From Scleromatobacter sp964418745 (GTDB lineage: Bacteria; Pseudomonadota; Gammaproteobacteria; Burkholderiales; Burkholderiaceae_C): a DNA stretch of 64,000 nt. A program made the translations under genes and the position numbers. Within the stretch, counting starts at the first letter, position 1. Every line of letters begins with the position of its first letter. Of the stretch, positions 54,699 to 62,632 are shown one piece after another. A model generated the notes under the pieces. It saw only the letters and a program-made list of their open reading frames with translations. It was not told where the DNA came from and did no database searches. The DNA lies in the NCBI GenBank assembly GCA_964418745.1, contig CAYQMX010000001.1, positions 1-64,000 on the forward strand, in the 5' to 3' direction.

Positions 54699-55054
54699 TA
54701 GTAGCCGATCTCGAACCACGCCGGGTCGCGCCGCCGCAGCTGCCGCAGCAGTCCCAGCGTCTGGGGCGCCAGGCCGTTGACGGCGTACCAGATCTCCTCG
54801 CGGCGCGGCTGGATGCCGTTGCGCAGCTTGTCGTGCAACGCCGCCCAGCCCACCCAGTCCACCTCCCGCAGGCGCGCATGCAGGGCCGGCGTGAAGTTGC
54901 CCAGCGTGTGGGCCATGACCAGCAGGCTGGCCTCGACCGCGCGCAGCGTCAGGGTGCTGGCGAACAGCTCGTCCTCGCCCTGCATCTCGCGCGTCAGCAG
55001 CGCGATCGCGTCGCCGGCCTCCACCACGATCTCGTAGAGCGAGCGCTGGTACAT
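54698..55054 (-). CDS. HepT/DUF86-like helical protein with altered RNase motif
   Basis: This all-helical protein of 118 residues lines up by eye with the HepT (DUF86) toxin family. T-L-R-A-V-E-A-S-L-L-V-M-A aligns with the family R-x-x-E-x-x-x-E-A segment, and E-V-D-W-V-G-W-A-A-L-H-D-K-L aligns with P-W-x-x-I-A-x-x-R-N-x-L. W-Y-A-V-N-G-L-A-P matches the next helix. The catalytic R-x4-6-H motif is replaced (H-D-K-L-R-N-G), so ribonuclease activity is unlikely. There is no MntA antitoxin beside it. It overlaps the AAA+ gene (TGATG) and the GT41 gene (TAGTG). The family call is tentative. Confidence 0.6.
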   Translation of the reverse strand: MYQRSLYEIVVEAGDAIALLTREMQGEDELFASTLTLRAVEASLLVMAHTLGNFTPALHARLREVDWVGWAALHDKLRNGIQPRREEIWYAVNGLAPQTLGLLRQLRRRDPAWFEIGY

Positions 55055-56763
55055 CACGCGGCGCCGGCGGGCTCGGCGTCGAGGGCGCGGAAGATGGCGC
55101 AGCGCGCGAACACCTCCAGCGTCGGCGCCGCGTCGTTGTGGCGGCAGAACTTGGCCACCAGCCGGGCGAGCGCCTTGATGTCGCGGCCGCTGGCGCGCGG
55201 CCAGGTCGCCGCCAGCGTGACGACCAGCGCCGGCGACAGGTCCAGGCCGAACTGCTCGGCCATCACCTGCCAGATGCGCTCGCGCGCGGCCTGGTCGGGC
55301 GCCTGGTAACGGATCAGCGCGATGCAGCGCGAGACGATCGCGTCGTCGATGTCGTCGATCCGGTTGGTGGTCAGGAACAGCAGGCCGTCGAAGTATTCGA
55401 GCACGCGCAGGAACACGCCGACGACCGCGTTGGCGGCGATGTCGTCGCTGCGCCGGCGGATGTAGACATCGGCCTCGTCGATCAGCATCACGGCGCCCCA
55501 GCGCTGGGCCCGCGTCAGCGCCTCGCGCAGCGCGAGCTCCATCGCGCCCACGCTGAGGCCCAGCTGGCCGGAATGCACGCGGTACAACGGCCGGCCGGTG
55601 ACCTCGGCGTAGACCTCGGCGGTCAGCGTCTTGCCCACGCCCGGCGGCCCGGCGCACAGCACCGTCGTGCCGCCACCCTTGCCCTGCACCACGTCGTCCT
55701 GCAGCACGTCCATCTCCGCGGTCAGGATGTCGATCAGCTCGGTCTGGGACGGCGGCAGCACCAGCTTGTGGCGCAGCTCCGGGTGGTAGTCGTACGGCGC
55801 GAGGTCGTCCACGTGCACCCAGACGTGGTGGTGCAGCTCGAGGTGGAACACGAACAGGTAGGCCTGCACCGGCAGGCGCGTGAACAGGTGCGCGGGCAGG
55901 CCGGCGTCGAGCGCGCGCACCTCGTCCTCGCAGTCGAAGTCGCTGCTCTTGCCGGCCCGGCGCAGGTAGCCCGCCAGCAGCTCGCCGGGCGCCTCCACGC
56001 CGCCGGCGCGCGGCGGCAGCACGCCCTCGTCGTTGACGAGCCGGGCCGCGCCGCCGCCGGCGTTCAGGATCACGTGGTCCTTGCGCGCCCAGTCGGTGTC
56101 GCGATGGGTGGCGCCCGGATCCTCCGCCAGGAAGCCGCTGCCGCGGCCCTCGAACTGCGCGCCGTAGCGGCCGCGCCAGTCGAAATAGCGGGCTGCCGAC
56201 GCGTCGCAGGCCGCCAGCAGGCGCGGCGTCTCGCGCAGGAAGCCCTTGGCCGCCAGCATCGCGCCGATGGTCGCGTCCTGCAGGTCGGCCTCGGTGAAGC
56301 GCAGCGACTGCGACACCGGCGCCCCGCGCGCATTGGCCTTGAGCTCGACCATCACCTTGGCCAGCTCCTCGGACGAGCCCGTCACGAAGTCGATGCGCGT
56401 GGGTACCCAGGCGAGCGGCTTGCCCGCCACGTTGGCCGCGAACAGCCAGCCGCGCTGGGCGTCGCGCGCCAGGTAGCGCACCAGCGCGGGCACGACGGAC
56501 TCGAGGCCGTCCTGCGCGCGCAGCCGGGGCGAGTCGTCGCGCAGCACCGCGGCCAGCGCGTGCAGCTGGGCGGCGCGGCCGGCGGCGGCGGTGTCGGGCA
56601 GCTCGTGCAGCGCGGCCAGGAACTCGATCGCCTCGACCGGCAGCGTGCCCGAGTGCAGCTCGATGCGATGGCCGAAGCGCAGCTGGTCGTTCAGGCTCGC
56701 GGCCAGCGCCGGAAAGCGTTCGACCAGCGCCTGGACATGCGGGCGGACGAGTTGCAGCTTCAT
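55054..56763 (-). CDS. AAA+ ATPase with large unknown N-terminal domain
   Basis: This 569-residue protein has about 330 N-terminal residues of unrecognised, mostly soluble sequence, with F-H-L-E-L-H-H-H-V-W-V-H-V near 315. A single AAA+ module follows: Walker A G-P-P-G-V-G-K-T near 371, Walker B V-M-L-I-D-E-A-D near 420, sensor T-T-N-R-I-D-D and R-C-I-A-L-I-R as arginine finger. The AAA module resembles classic protein-remodelling members. It lies in the nif operon between a flavoprotein and the HepT-like gene. A remodelling role on nitrogenase or its assembly factors is inferred from context. An ATG at 56784 is an alternative start. Confidence 0.82.
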   Translation of the reverse strand: MKLQLVRPHVQALVERFPALAASLNDQLRFGHRIELHSGTLPVEAIEFLAALHELPDTAAAGRAAQLHALAAVLRDDSPRLRAQDGLESVVPALVRYLARDAQRGWLFAANVAGKPLAWVPTRIDFVTGSSEELAKVMVELKANARGAPVSQSLRFTEADLQDATIGAMLAAKGFLRETPRLLAACDASAARYFDWRGRYGAQFEGRGSGFLAEDPGATHRDTDWARKDHVILNAGGGAARLVNDEGVLPPRAGGVEAPGELLAGYLRRAGKSSDFDCEDEVRALDAGLPAHLFTRLPVQAYLFVFHLELHHHVWVHVDDLAPYDYHPELRHKLVLPPSQTELIDILTAEMDVLQDDVVQGKGGGTTVLCAGPPGVGKTLTAEVYAEVTGRPLYRVHSGQLGLSVGAMELALREALTRAQRWGAVMLIDEADVYIRRRSDDIAANAVVGVFLRVLEYFDGLLFLTTNRIDDIDDAIVSRCIALIRYQAPDQAARERIWQVMAEQFGLDLSPALVVTLAATWPRASGRDIKALARLVAKFCRHNDAAPTLEVFARCAIFRALDAEPAGAA

Positions 56764-56791
56764 CGACGAACCCCGCCTCGACATGCGCCCG

Positions 56792-57997
56792 TCATGCGGG
56801 GGCCCGGTCGGCTTCGTCGTTGGCCGCGCGCCGCCGGCCCGGCATGGCGGCGTCGGCCGCCTTCAGCCGGGCCCGCACCCGGCCCGCCGCGGACAGCGCG
56901 CCTTCCAGGTAGCCGCCGCCCTGGCGCGCCGTCTCCGACCCCGCCAGGTACAGCCGGCCGTCCCACAAGGGCTGGGCCAGCCGCGGGTCGCCGTAGTCCG
57001 GGTGGCGGCCGGCCTGGGCCTCCTCGGCCGCGTCGATCGGGCTGCAGGTCTGCGGCTCGGTCGCCCAGTCCTGCCAGAAGCGGGCGCGCAGCATCGCGTC
57101 GTCCGCCGCCAGCGCGCCGAACAGCATCGTCATCTGGCTGTCGAGCAGCAGCTCGCGACCGAGCGCGAAGTGCGCACGGCGTGCGCTGTCGAGCGCGCAG
57201 AACCCGGCCAGCGCCGCGCCCTCGGGCCCGCAGGCATCGAACACCTCGCACAGCATCGCCTGCGCGTGGTCGATCCAGGCGTTGCCGGGCAGGCCGTCCG
57301 CCTGCCAGAACGCCTCCCTGTAGACGAAGGCCGCCTTGGCCGCGGTGGCCATCCAGGTGGGCGTGGCCCGCATCGCGTCGACGAGATCCGGCGCGAGCAC
57401 GGGCACGAACTGCACCTGCGATTCGACGACGCGCGGCGGCAGCGCCAGCACGACGTGCCGCGCATGCACGGCGTAGTCGGCTTCGCCGAAGCGCAGGTGC
57501 AGCTCCACGAAGTCGCCATGGTCGACGACCGCGTGCAACGCATGCCCCAGGCGCAGCCGGGTGTCGGGCAACGGTCGCCGCAAGGCCTCGACGACCGCGC
57601 CCATGCCGCCCGCCACGCGCCGGGCCCCGCCGTGCACCGCACCGGGCGTCGCCGGCGCTGTCGCATCGTCGGCCGGCGCGAACTGCGCGCTCATCGCCAC
57701 GACCCGGGGAGCGCGATTCGGGTCGCCCAGGTGCAGCACGCGGCCGTCGTCGGCCTGTTCGAGGCTGACCAGGCCGAGGTCGGCCACCAGGCGTGCCATC
57801 GCCGGTTGCGTGGCCGGCCAGTACCATGTCGCGCCGAGGTCGACCGGCGTGCCGTCGGCGCCCCGCTGCGTCAGCACGCGGCCGCCGAAGCGCTCGCGCG
57901 CCTCGAACAGGCGCCAGTCGCTGCCGCGCGCCTGCAGGCTGTGGGCCAGCGCCAGGCCGCACAGGCCGCCGCCGACGATCGCGACATCGAGCATCAC
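56792..57997 (-). CDS. Flavin-containing amine oxidase-like protein in the nif operon
   Basis: This 401-residue FAD protein has an N-terminal dinucleotide fold, I-V-G-G-G-L-C-G near residue 8, then E-A-R-E-R-F-G-G-R-V (the second glycine motif of amine oxidases). The C-terminal FAD-binding G-S-E-T-A-R-Q-G-G-G-Y-L-E-G-A lies near 365. This is the monoamine oxidase/NAD(P)-binding family. The substrate is unknown. It is followed by the AAA+ gene and preceded by a ferredoxin gene, so electron exchange with the ferredoxin is possible. Confidence 0.85.
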   Translation of the reverse strand: MMLDVAIVGGGLCGLALAHSLQARGSDWRLFEARERFGGRVLTQRGADGTPVDLGATWYWPATQPAMARLVADLGLVSLEQADDGRVLHLGDPNRAPRVVAMSAQFAPADDATAPATPGAVHGGARRVAGGMGAVVEALRRPLPDTRLRLGHALHAVVDHGDFVELHLRFGEADYAVHARHVVLALPPRVVESQVQFVPVLAPDLVDAMRATPTWMATAAKAAFVYREAFWQADGLPGNAWIDHAQAMLCEVFDACGPEGAALAGFCALDSARRAHFALGRELLLDSQMTMLFGALAADDAMLRARFWQDWATEPQTCSPIDAAEEAQAGRHPDYGDPRLAQPLWDGRLYLAGSETARQGGGYLEGALSAAGRVRARLKAADAAMPGRRRAANDEADRAPA

Positions 57998-58049
57998 GCA
58001 CTCCTGGCTGTGGAAGAAGGTCCGGCCCGGGCCGGACCGCGGGTCGGCC

Positions 58050-58349
58050 TCAGATGGCGCCGAGCAGTTCCACGGTCACCGGCTCGGTGCCCAGCAGCGT
58101 GATCTGGCAAGCCAGGCGCGACTTGCTGCCGATGCCGACGATGGTGTCGAGCTTGGCGTTCTCGGCGGCCGTCATCTTCGAGGCGCCCTTGCGGCCTTCG
58201 AGCAGCGAGAGGTGACAGGCGCCGCACTTGGCCTCGCCGCCGCACTTGGTGGCCAGCTTCTCGCCGGCGGCCAGGATGGCCTGCAGCAGGTTGGCGCCGG
58301 CCTCGAATTCGAAGGTCTTGCCGGACGGAAGGATCGTGAGAGTGGTCAT
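58050..58349 (-). CDS. 2Fe-2S ferredoxin, nif-linked
   Basis: This 99-residue plant/adrenodoxin-fold ferredoxin ligates its cluster with Cys 36, 42, 45 and 81 (C-G-G-E-A-K-C-G-A-C-H and L-A-C-Q). It resembles the small ferredoxins found in nif clusters, such as FdxD/FeSII-like proteins that serve as electron donors or protect nitrogenase from oxygen. It sits between the flavoprotein and SIR2-like genes. Confidence 0.9.
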   Translation of the reverse strand: MTTLTILPSGKTFEFEAGANLLQAILAAGEKLATKCGGEAKCGACHLSLLEGRKGASKMTAAENAKLDTIVGIGSKSRLACQITLLGTEPVTVELLGAI

Positions 58350-58394
58350 GGCGGTGGTGTGCGTGGGTTGCGGGAACGAGGAAGGGAGTCGGGG

Positions 58395-59237
58395 TCAGGC
58401 CGGCAGGCCGGCGCGCGCCGCGAGCTGCGCGGCGACCTCGGCCAGCGGCATCGCGATGCGCGTGATGCCCTGCTCGTCGAGGAAGCGCGCCTCCATGCGC
58501 GTGGGCTCGTCGGGCAGCACGGCGAAGTGCGGGCCGTGGGAGCGCTTCATGATCTGGCGCGCGAAGGCGCGGGGCAGCTGGTCGTTGAAGCGGCAGCCCA
58601 GGAACACGAAGCCCAGGCGGCTTCGGCGTTGCTGCACGAGCGCGGGGATCGGCGTCTGGATGTCGATCTCCGTGAGCACTTCCACGTAGTCGGTATCGGA
58701 GACCAGGTAGTTGCCCGCGGGGCCGTGCGCACCCCAGGGCTTGTAGAGCACGGTGGTCGGCGCGGGCGCGTCCGGCAGCGCGGCGCCGGCGGCGTCGTAC
58801 CAGCCGACCCAGGTGCCGAAGTGCTCGGACTGCGACAGTCCCTGCACCTCGGCCCAGTCGCTGCGGCCGGCCAGCGCGGCGCGCATCGTGTCGTCGTACC
58901 AGGTGTCGACGATCAGCGGCGCCGGCAGCGCGGCCAGCCAGCGATGCAGCACGGACGGCGCCGGCACGGGCTCGAAGGCCGCATCCATCGCGGCGACCAG
59001 CGTCTTGCGGTGCTTGAAGTTCTCGATGAACTGCGCCACCGCGGTCAGCCGGTTGCGGATCTTGCCGGGCACCGAGTTGCGCGCGTTGAGGAACGTGGCC
59101 AGGGCCAGCGGCGTCTCGGGCACCGGCACCTGCTCGCACAGCGCCAGCACCAGCGGGCCGAGGTAGGGGGCGAGCGTGCCCGCGGACAGGCCCGCGACGA
59201 CGGTGTCGGGCAAGGTTGAGGACGTGCTGTGCGACAT
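58395..59237 (-). CDS. SIR2-like domain protein in the nif operon (altered active site)
   Basis: This 280-residue soluble protein shows the outline of SIR2-type NAD-binding domains. L-A-P-Y-L-G-P-L-V-L stands where the family has V-P-x-x-G-A-G-x-S. H-R-W-L-A-A-L-P-A-P-L-I-V-D-T-W-Y-D-D stands where T-x-N-Y-D is expected, so the key Asn appears as Trp. The middle (about 50-90) is helical. The second half has G-Y-L-like and F-V-F-L-G-C-R-F strands, then a tail. NAD-cleaving activity is therefore doubtful. The family call is moderate. Confidence 0.6.
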   Translation of the reverse strand: MSHSTSSTLPDTVVAGLSAGTLAPYLGPLVLALCEQVPVPETPLALATFLNARNSVPGKIRNRLTAVAQFIENFKHRKTLVAAMDAAFEPVPAPSVLHRWLAALPAPLIVDTWYDDTMRAALAGRSDWAEVQGLSQSEHFGTWVGWYDAAGAALPDAPAPTTVLYKPWGAHGPAGNYLVSDTDYVEVLTEIDIQTPIPALVQQRRSRLGFVFLGCRFNDQLPRAFARQIMKRSHGPHFAVLPDEPTRMEARFLDEQGITRIAMPLAEVAAQLAARAGLPA

Positions 59238-59251
59238 GGGGGGTCCCGGGT

Positions 59252-60445
59252 TCAGTAGATGGCGGCGCCGGCGCCGACGTTGATCGAGCTGTCCTTCATC
59301 GTGGTGACGATGAACTGGATGTGGTCGGGCTCGAGGTGGGCGTGGAACGGCAGCGCCACCGCGCGATCGGCGATGCGTTCGACCAGCGGCAACTGGCCGC
59401 GGCGCCAGCCCTGCTGCAGGTAGTGGAACTGCTGGTGCAGCGGCTGGCAGAACAGCACGGCCTCCACGCACTGCGAGGCCATGTCGTCGATGATCTGTTC
59501 GCAGGCGCTGACGGTGAAGCGCTTGCCCAGGTGCACCGTGTAGGTCATCCAGTGCACCTCGTCGACGTCGGGGGCGACATAGGGCGGCTTGATGCCCTCG
59601 AAGGTCTGGATCTGGGTCAGGTAGTCGTGCTCGACGCGCCGGCGCCGGGCCAGGATCTCGTCGATGCGCCCGAGCTGGCCGGCGCCCAGCGCCGCGGTGA
59701 GCTCGCTCATCGAGCACTGCATCGGCACGCGCGAGCCCACCGACACCGAGCGGCGGTCGCGGATCGAGCGCGAGCGCAGGTAGCGCAGTTCGCGCGCCAG
59801 CGCGTCGTCGTCGGTGACCACCATGCCGCCCTCGCCGCAGCAGAGCGCGCTCGGCTGCGAGAAGTCGAACACCGACACGTCGCCGAACGCGCCCACGCGC
59901 CGGCCCTGGTAGCGCGAGCCGATGGCCTCGGTGGAATCCTCCACCAGCGCGATGCCGCGGCCGCTGGCCAGCGCGCGGAACGCCTCCCAGGCCGCCGGGT
60001 GGCCGTTGACGTTGCCCACCAGGATCGCCTTGGTCGCCGGCGTGATCTGCGCGGCTGCGCGCACCGGGTCGAGGCAGCCCGACCAGTAGTTGATGTCGGC
60101 GAACACCACGCGCGCGCCGGTGAGCGTGACGGCCTGCGCCACCTGGTGCCAGCCGTAGGACGAGGCGATCACCTCGTCGCCCGGGCCGATGCCCAGCGCG
60201 CGCAGCGCCAGCCACGTGCCGAGCGTGCCGCTGGCCACCGCGACCGCATGGCGCCGGCCGACCCACTGCGCGAAGGCCGCCTCGAAGTGCTGCACCATCG
60301 CGCCCGAGGACAGCACCGGCTCGGCCAGCGCGGCCTGGACGAGCTGCATCTCCACGTCGCTGATGTCCGGGTCGGACAGCAGGAACCATTCGTCGGGCAG
60401 CTCGGGCGAGTCCGTCTCGGTGGCAAAGTCGGGGAGCGCGCTCAT
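59252..60445 (-). CDS. DegT/DnrJ/EryC1-family protein lacking the PLP lysine
   Basis: This 397-residue protein of aminotransferase fold I has A-S-G-T-L-G-T-W-L-A-L near residue 70, V-E-D-S-T-E-A-I-G near 165 and the G-E-G-G-M-V-V-T-D-D segment near 205. The family pattern F-S-F-x-x-x-K-x-x-x-x-G-E-G-G holds the Schiff-base Lys; here it reads F-D-F-S-Q-P-S-A-L-C-C-G-E-G-G, placing Ser at the Lys position. The usual His after E-D-A-A is Glu. Normal transamination is thus unlikely. It may be a PLP-binding regulator, a dehydratase-like variant or a scaffold. It lies in the nif operon, 14 bp upstream of the SIR2-like gene. Confidence 0.82.
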   Translation of the reverse strand: MSALPDFATETDSPELPDEWFLLSDPDISDVEMQLVQAALAEPVLSSGAMVQHFEAAFAQWVGRRHAVAVASGTLGTWLALRALGIGPGDEVIASSYGWHQVAQAVTLTGARVVFADINYWSGCLDPVRAAAQITPATKAILVGNVNGHPAAWEAFRALASGRGIALVEDSTEAIGSRYQGRRVGAFGDVSVFDFSQPSALCCGEGGMVVTDDDALARELRYLRSRSIRDRRSVSVGSRVPMQCSMSELTAALGAGQLGRIDEILARRRRVEHDYLTQIQTFEGIKPPYVAPDVDEVHWMTYTVHLGKRFTVSACEQIIDDMASQCVEAVLFCQPLHQQFHYLQQGWRRGQLPLVERIADRAVALPFHAHLEPDHIQFIVTTMKDSSINVGAGAAIY

Positions 60446-60506
60446 GATGCAACCTCCGTCCTGCGGACTGCGGTGCGAGCGCCCTTCGGAGCGGCCGTGC
60501 GCGCGC

Positions 60507-60770
60507 TCATGACAAGGCCCGATCCGCGACGAAGAAGCCGGCCGCCTGCCCCGGGTCGCTGGTCACCTGCCAGCAGTGCCCGTCGCTGGCGCCGTACCAG
60601 ATCGCGCGGGCGGCGCCCTGCGCGGCGGGTGTCTCGTCGCGCATGTCGAACGCATCGACGACGACGACGCGCAGCTGGGCGTAATGCGTGCGCAGCAGCT
60701 GGGCCGCTTCGCGGACGGTGGGGGCGCCCTCGGCGAGCGCCAGGGCATCGTGGACGACGTCGGCTTCCAT
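60507..60770 (-). CDS. Small conserved hypothetical protein next to nifT
   Basis: This 87-residue soluble protein has a helical N-terminus (A-L-A-L-A-E-G-A-P-T-V-R-E-A-A-Q-L-L) and a beta-rich rest (L-R-V-V-V-V-D-A-F-D-M-R-D-E-T, then W-Y-G-A-S-D-G-H-C-W). I do not recognise a characterised function. It lies 8 bp after nifT in the nif operon, so it is probably an accessory of cofactor assembly. The overlap of position and size suggests a conserved nif-linked small family. Confidence 0.65.
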   Translation of the reverse strand: MEADVVHDALALAEGAPTVREAAQLLRTHYAQLRVVVVDAFDMRDETPAAQGAARAIWYGASDGHCWQVTSDPGQAAGFFVADRALS

Positions 60771-60778
60771 GGCGCGCC

Positions 60779-60997
60779 TCAGCCGATCTCGCCGGACAGC
60801 CGGCGTGCCTCGACCGTGATCGGCAGGCTCGTGCCGAGCGCCATCTCGGGCAGCGCCAGCACCCAGCCGTTGGCCAGCGTGACGTTGCCGCCCCAGAGCT
60901 CGGGGTTGTCCTGCGCGACGATGGGCTCCTCGAGGTCCTTCTTCGGGACGTAGGCGGACAGGATGCCTGCGGAGCTTCTTCGGATCATCACTTTCAT
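60779..60997 (-). CDS. nifT: NifT/FixU family protein
   Basis: This 72-residue protein matches NifT throughout: M-K-V-M-I-R-R at the start, Y-V-P-K-K-D-L-E-E-P-I-V in the middle, W-G-G-N-V-T-L-A-N-G-W and L-P-I-T-V-E-A-R-R-L at the end. The family is nearly always found in nif clusters, but its role is not well defined. It follows nifS in the same operon. Confidence 0.95.
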   Translation of the reverse strand: MKVMIRRSSAGILSAYVPKKDLEEPIVAQDNPELWGGNVTLANGWVLALPEMALGTSLPITVEARRLSGEIG

Positions 60998-61034
60998 GGC
61001 GGGGAACTCCGGCGGTTGGAGGGGGTGGACGGGG

Positions 61035-62234
61035 TCATGGCAGGACGGCCTGACCCTGCGCCGCCTCCAGCAAGGGTGCGATCACCCGCGCGGCGGCGGC
61101 GATCGCGTGGTCGATGTCGGCGACGCCGGTGTCGCGGCAGGTCGACAGGCGCACGCCGGCGCGGGCGTGCGCGGCGGTCTCGCCCATCGCCAGCAGCACG
61201 TGCGAGGGCTGGGTGCCGCTGGCGCTGCAGGCCGCGCCCGACGAGGCGACCACGCCGGCGTTCTCCAGCTTGGCGAGCACCTGGTCGGCGTCCAGCGCGC
61301 CGAAGCGCAGGCAGGTCGTGTTGGGCAGCCGCGGCACCGTCGCGCCATGCACGTGCACCGCGCCGCAGGCCTCGCGCAGGCCGTCCTCGAGACGCGACTG
61401 CAGCGCGCGCAGGTGGGCGATGTCGGCCGCCAGCGTGCGGCCCGTCAGTTCTGCAGCGGCCGCGAAGCCGACGATGCCGGCCAGGTTCTCGGTGCCGCCG
61501 CGGCGCAGGCGCTCCTGGCGGCCGCTGAACAGCGCCGGCCAGGCCAGGCCCTTGCGCACGACCAGCGCGCCCACGCCCTTGGGCCCGCCGACCTTGTGGG
61601 CGGACACGGACCACAGGTCGGCGCCGCTCGTGTCGAAGCGCTGCATCGTCTTGCCCACCAGCTGCGTGGCATCGACGTGCAGCGGCGCGCCGGCGGCATG
61701 GGCCAGCGCGGCGAGTTCGCGCGTCGGCATCAGGACGCCGGTCTCGTTGTTGGCCCCCATCACGCTGACCAGCGCCACGTCGTCGCGGATCAGCGCGGCG
61801 GCCGCGGCCAGGTCGAGTTCGCCGTGGCGGTTCACCGGGATCAGGTCGACCGGCTGGCCGCGGGCGCGCAGGCGCTCGGCCAGGGCCAGCGTCGCGGCAT
61901 GCTCCACCGCGCTGAGCACCAGGCGGCGGCGCGCGCGGCCGGTCGGTCCGTCGGGGCCGGCGGTCGTCGGCCGCAGGCCGAGCTCGAGCGCGCCGAGCAG
62001 GGCCATGTGGTTGGCCTCGGTGGCGCCGCTGGTGAACACCAGCTCCGCGCCGACGCAGCCCAGGAAGGTAGCCACCCGTGCACGGGCATCGCCCAGGACG
62101 CGCCGCGCCGCCTGGCCGGGGCCGTGCGTGGACGACGGGTTGCCCCAGGCGCCGCGCAGGCAGTCGAGCATCTCCTCGACGACGACGGCGCTCGGCCGGG
62201 TCGTCGCGTTGCAGTCGAGGTAGACAACGCTCAT
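61035..62234 (-). CDS. nifS: Cysteine desulfurase NifS
   Basis: This 399-residue PLP enzyme takes sulfur from cysteine for nitrogenase Fe-S clusters. It has Y-L-D-C-N-A-T-T near residue 6, V-E-H-A-A-T near 105, the PLP Lys in S-A-H-K-V-G-G-P near 205 and the catalytic Cys in S-S-G-A-A-C-S-A-S-G near 325. R-L-S-T near 355 is also present. The ATG at 62234 is used because it overlaps the previous stop (ATGA). No nifU is inside the window. Confidence 0.95.
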   Translation of the reverse strand: MSVVYLDCNATTRPSAVVVEEMLDCLRGAWGNPSSTHGPGQAARRVLGDARARVATFLGCVGAELVFTSGATEANHMALLGALELGLRPTTAGPDGPTGRARRRLVLSAVEHAATLALAERLRARGQPVDLIPVNRHGELDLAAAAALIRDDVALVSVMGANNETGVLMPTRELAALAHAAGAPLHVDATQLVGKTMQRFDTSGADLWSVSAHKVGGPKGVGALVVRKGLAWPALFSGRQERLRRGGTENLAGIVGFAAAAELTGRTLAADIAHLRALQSRLEDGLREACGAVHVHGATVPRLPNTTCLRFGALDADQVLAKLENAGVVASSGAACSASGTQPSHVLLAMGETAAHARAGVRLSTCRDTGVADIDHAIAAAARVIAPLLEAAQGQAVLP

Positions 62235-62632
62235 TGCCAGAACTCCCGCCGCGGATCCGCGCACAGGCGCGCCAGCGCGGCCGCCAGCGTCGGCTCCTGG
62301 TGCCGCATCCGCCAGCAGTCGTTCGCATGGTCGCGCGAGAACAGCCGCCAGCCGGACCCGTGGCTGTCGGGCACCAGCCAGGCGATGTCGATCTCGCCGC
62401 CGTCGGCGTCGATGTTGCGCGAGCAGTTCGGGCTCACGATCTTCCAGCCCTGGCCCTCGCGCAGCACCTGCGGGTGCACGTACTTGTAGCGGCTGCGCGC
62501 GCGCAGGGCGTTCTCGATGCGCCGCGCGTCGAGCGAGGCGACCGGGACGGGTCCCGGCCCGGCCGGCCCGGGCGCGGCCCGGGCGCCGTCGCGCGGCCGC
62601 CGCTGGCGGCCCGGGAGCTTGGCGCTCGTCAC
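62231..62632 (-). CDS. Conserved hypothetical protein between nifZ and nifS
   Basis: This 133-residue protein begins with a Pro/Arg/Gly-rich, probably disordered region (about 1-30). Then comes R-I-E-N-A-L-R-A-R-S-R-Y-K-Y-V-H-P and a beta-rich part with G-W-K-I-V-S-P-N-C-S-R-N-I and I-D-I-A-W-L, ending in a helical A-A-L-A-R-L segment. It has a single Cys and no known catalytic motif. The GTG start at 62632 overlaps the NifZ-like stop (GTGA), and its stop overlaps the nifS start (ATGA). Strict coupling argues for a nif role. Confidence 0.68.
   Translation of the reverse strand: MTSAKLPGRQRRPRDGARAAPGPAGPGPVPVASLDARRIENALRARSRYKYVHPQVLREGQGWKIVSPNCSRNIDADGGEIDIAWLVPDSHGSGWRLFSRDHANDCWRMRHQEPTLAAALARLCADPRREFWQ

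Noticed and set aside
54698..55054. Calling the HepT-like gene a toxin of a toxin-antitoxin pair
   Set aside because: The catalytic motif is altered and there is no MntA-type antitoxin; the neighbours are AAA+ and GT41 genes in a nif operon.
59252..60445. Annotating the DegT-like protein as a sugar aminotransferase
   Set aside because: The Schiff-base lysine is Ser and no sugar-nucleotide genes are nearby.
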